7,030 nucleotides of DNA from Lachnospiraceae bacterium. GTDB lineage: Bacteria > Bacillota > Clostridia > Lachnospirales > Lachnospiraceae. Positions 4,962-7,030 of this stretch are shown one piece after another. The notes beneath the pieces are model-generated. The model saw nothing but the letters and a program-made list of their open reading frames with translations, ran no database searches and had not been told where the DNA came from. The position numbers and the translations under genes were made by a program. The first letter of the stretch is position 1, and every line of letters starts with the position of its first letter. The stretch spans positions 1 to 7,030 of the forward strand of contig JAFSYD010000240.1 of assembly GCA_017443685.1 (NCBI GenBank), written 5' to 3'.

Positions 4962-7030
4962 ATGAAGAAGAAATTACGTTTGCTGTGTCTTTTGATGGCG
5001 CTGCTGTTCTTCGGTACTTCACTGGCGCCGTTTGGCGTGTATGCCGAAGAGCTTTCCGTTGCGGCAAAAGACGCGAAGGGGAATCTCCTTTTAACGGGGG
5101 TCGAGATCGGAGGACTCGATGAGCCGAAGGCGGGAGTCAAATTCGACGATGTCGCCATGGTATCTTCCGCGCAGGGGATCAGCTGGAGTATTCCGGTCGT
5201 ATGGGTTTCCGAGAACGGTACCCAGGTGAGCCTGGCGGCTCCGAATCAGAAATGCCTGCCGGTCTTCGTTTTCTATCTGCCGAAGGGCTACGCGGTTGCC
5301 ACTAACGAAAGCGGCAAGGCGCAGATCAAGGTGCCGGCGTTCGTCAATGCGCTTTACGGTAAGGACGCGGCGACGACGGTCGTTTACGATCCGGCCATCG
5401 GCGTTGCCTTTATCACGGGAGGAGCGACCTCCTTCAATCCCTCATCTTACTGGTCGTCGAACGGCGGCTCGTCGTCCTCTTCCTCCGGCAGTTCGTCGGG
5501 CGGTTCTTTCCCGGGGGGAGGTTCCTCCGATGCGAAGACCGACGGGAAGAAGTCATCGGATCAAGCGGTTGATACGGTATCCCTGTATTGCGACAAGACA
5601 GCGTTAAAAGAATTCGACCACGAATTCCTGGAGTACCTTGTGAATCTGATCCGCAACGAGGTGGAGCCGAAGGCGGTCAGCCTGCTGCTTAAGCGGTTTC
5701 CGGCGTTTCAGACGGCTGCGTCTAAGGGAGAGCTAAGCTCCGAGATCGGACTGTACATCTATCACGGAACGGGATACTGTGACGGTGAGAAAGCGATGGA
5801 AGGCGCGCTGGCGTATGTGAGCGGCCAGTACAATAAGAATAAGGAGTATACGCTCCTTGTCGGCGTGAATACCAAGCAATTTGAGATGAAAAAGAACACG
5901 TCCACCGGCAAGCTGGAGCTGACGGAGAAGGGCAGGAACGATCTGGATAATACGCTCGTCCACGAGATGCTGCACGCGTTTATGGACGATTACCTGCGGT
6001 ACGGAATGATGCAGGAAGCGTATGACGTGGTTGGCGAAGAGGCATCGTACGGATTTCCGTATTGGTTCATTGAAGGTTCCGCGACCACGGTGGACAACGT
6101 GTATCAGTTCAGGAATTACGCGCTTGTCAAAATGGCGGATCAGACGAAGCTGACCTGGAATGCCAAGGATGATGATTATACCGGACCCGTGGAGTACACG
6201 AAGGCGTCTGTTCTGGCAAGATACACGGACGGAACGCTGACAGGCGATAACAGATACGACCTGTCCTTTTCCAAGGAAGAGAAGAAAACGAACAGTGCCT
6301 ATGTTGCCGGTTATCTCGCGTGTGTATATCTGGGGGCGATGGCGGCGAATCACCTTTACTATGCCGATACGGAAGAGAACGCGGACTTTCGCGTGTTCGG
6401 GGCTGATGGCCGCAGCATCAACCTGACCGCGATCACGGACGGCCTGAATTATCTTATGGAGGAAATGCACAAAGGGGCATCCCTTTCGGAAATGGTGAAA
6501 TCGATCTCCAATGTTGGTTTTAACGGCAGCGAAGGACCGGAGTATAAGGATTTAGCCGACTTTCAGGCAAGCTTTATCAAGGGAGAGAATACGACAGGAG
6601 GGGAAGCTGATGTTGAAAAGACGGATGGATACTCCCTGGGCTTCGTTGTTGATTATCTGAATTACCTTGAAAATTCCGTCGAAGGCGAGAAGATCGCGAA
6701 CGGCTCCATCCTTTTTGAAAACCAGGATTTCAAATCTCCGCTCGCGGCAGAGGAGCTTTCCACGGATACCTCCGTTTACCGGATCAACAAGCCGGGCAGA
6801 CAGGTCTCTGACGTAGACAATGACGCGGCGTATAATAAGACGGGCGGTGGAACGACGGTACCCGGCGAAAGGAATGATGAGGGCGTGAAAGAGGATTCCT
6901 CCGTGGATGACGGTGACTGGGAGGAATATGACGAGGGCCAGTATGACGAGGAATTCGATGATGGTCAGTATGACGATGGTGAGCACAGATATATCGTTGA
7001 CGACGATGGCGACGATACCGGCGATGGTGA
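4962..7030 (+). CDS. Secreted gluzincin-type zinc metallopeptidase with acidic C-terminal tail (3' partial)
   Basis: The frame is open from the ATG at 4962 to the window edge (689 codons) with no stop. Residues 1-28 are a signal peptide: KKK, a long hydrophobic core, then VYA|EE as the likely signal peptidase I site. Residues about 30-155 form an extracellular beta-rich domain I do not recognise. A Ser/Gly linker follows (about 160-196), then the catalytic domain (about 205-560). Its zinc motif is HEMLH at H334-E335-H338 (then AFMDDY), with a likely third ligand E371 in WFIEGSA, 33 residues on, as in gluzincins. After about 560 comes a region of unclear fold. From about 649 the visible sequence is very acidic with pentapeptide-like repeats (EYDEG, QYDEE, QYDDG). 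Substrate unknown; it probably acts outside the cell or at the wall. Any anchor (sortase motif, membrane segment) would lie beyond the edge. It has its own ribosome site and follows a terminator, so it is likely transcribed separately from the signalling genes. Confidence 0.85.
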   Translation, partial: MKKKLRLLCLLMALLFFGTSLAPFGVYAEELSVAAKDAKGNLLLTGVEIGGLDEPKAGVKFDDVAMVSSAQGISWSIPVVWVSENGTQVSLAAPNQKCLPVFVFYLPKGYAVATNESGKAQIKVPAFVNALYGKDAATTVVYDPAIGVAFITGGATSFNPSSYWSSNGGSSSSSSGSSSGGSFPGGGSSDAKTDGKKSSDQAVDTVSLYCDKTALKEFDHEFLEYLVNLIRNEVEPKAVSLLLKRFPAFQTAASKGELSSEIGLYIYHGTGYCDGEKAMEGALAYVSGQYNKNKEYTLLVGVNTKQFEMKKNTSTGKLELTEKGRNDLDNTLVHEMLHAFMDDYLRYGMMQEAYDVVGEEASYGFPYWFIEGSATTVDNVYQFRNYALVKMADQTKLTWNAKDDDYTGPVEYTKASVLARYTDGTLTGDNRYDLSFSKEEKKTNSAYVAGYLACVYLGAMAANHLYYADTEENADFRVFGADGRSINLTAITDGLNYLMEEMHKGASLSEMVKSISNVGFNGSEGPEYKDLADFQASFIKGENTTGGEADVEKTDGYSLGFVVDYLNYLENSVEGEKIANGSILFENQDFKSPLAAEELSTDTSVYRINKPGRQVSDVDNDAAYNKTGGGTTVPGERNDEGVKEDSSVDDGDWEEYDEGQYDEEFDDGQYDDGEHRYIVDDDGDDTGDG
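6924..6980 (+). repeat. Short acidic pentapeptide repeat in the peptidase tail
   Basis: Within the reading frame, EYDEG (6924-6938), QYDEE (6939-6953), FDDG (6954-6965) and QYDDG (6966-6980) form near-tandem units of 15, 15, 12 and 15 bases sharing a TATGACGA-like core. The conservation is visible at both the DNA and the protein level, suggesting unit duplication. The next residues are still acidic (DDDGDDTGDG), and the series may continue beyond the window. A role as a flexible wall-spanning or metal-binding tail is a guess. Confidence 0.6.

Noticed and set aside
4962..5045. Lipoprotein signal at Cys9 of the peptidase
   Set aside because: Cys9 is inside the hydrophobic core with no lipobox context; VYA|EE at residue 28 is a better ordinary signal peptidase I site.
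4859..5122. 87-codon + strand frame starting after the response regulator
   Set aside because: It begins inside the terminator, has no ribosome site, and continues out of frame through the peptidase signal peptide.
5733..6470. 245-codon antisense frame opposite the peptidase
   Set aside because: It overlaps the catalytic domain with HEMLH on the + strand. The His/Arg/Val-rich translation is typical of an antisense shadow.
6552..6986. 144-codon antisense frame with a hydrophobic N-terminus
   Set aside because: The hydrophobic look comes from complementing the Asp/Glu codons of the acidic tail on the + strand.

Overview
The window reads as a gene-dense piece of a Gram-positive Clostridia genome, most likely Lachnospiraceae-like. 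Four points suggest this: the style of the signalling proteins (hybrid kinase with a C-terminal HPt, receiver-only response regulators), a DegV domain (a family concentrated in Bacillota), purine-rich Shine-Dalgarno sites, and a secreted protein with a Ser/Gly linker and an acidic tail. The assignment is inferred from protein character; no rRNA or marker gene is present. All four real genes lie on the + strand. There are no tRNAs, insertion sequences, phage genes or CRISPR repeats.

Layout. (1) 1-2367: the C-terminal part of a large hybrid histidine kinase whose 5' end lies outside the window. The visible order is HATPase, receiver (REC), a complete DegV/EDD fatty-acid-binding-type domain, an acidic linker, HPt and a helical tail. 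(2) 2368-2474: a short gap with three imperfect repeats of about 30 bp. (3) 2475-3998: a sodium:alanine/glycine-type symporter of the AGCS family. (4) 3999-4077: a short gap with a small inverted repeat and a good Shine-Dalgarno site. (5) 4078-4857: a response regulator made of a degenerate pseudo-receiver plus an intact receiver, with no output domain. (6) 4850-4878: a strong intrinsic terminator whose stem contains the regulator's stop codon. (7) 4879-4961: a regulatory gap with an 8-bp inverted repeat and a candidate promoter. (8) 4962-7030: a secreted zinc metallopeptidase of the gluzincin type (HEMLH plus a downstream Glu), running off the right edge.

The first three genes are close together, on the same strand, and have no convincing terminator until the one after the response regulator, so they plausibly form one operon. 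The kinase carries REC (Asp158) and HPt (His644, numbered from the Met at position 31). The response regulator has one functional-looking receiver (Asp185). Together they could make a His-Asp-His-Asp phosphorelay. A lipid-binding-type DegV domain sits in the middle of the kinase and an amino-acid symporter gene sits between the two signalling genes. The inference is a sensory unit linking fatty-acid status and/or amino-acid uptake to an unknown output. The metallopeptidase appears to be a separate transcription unit.
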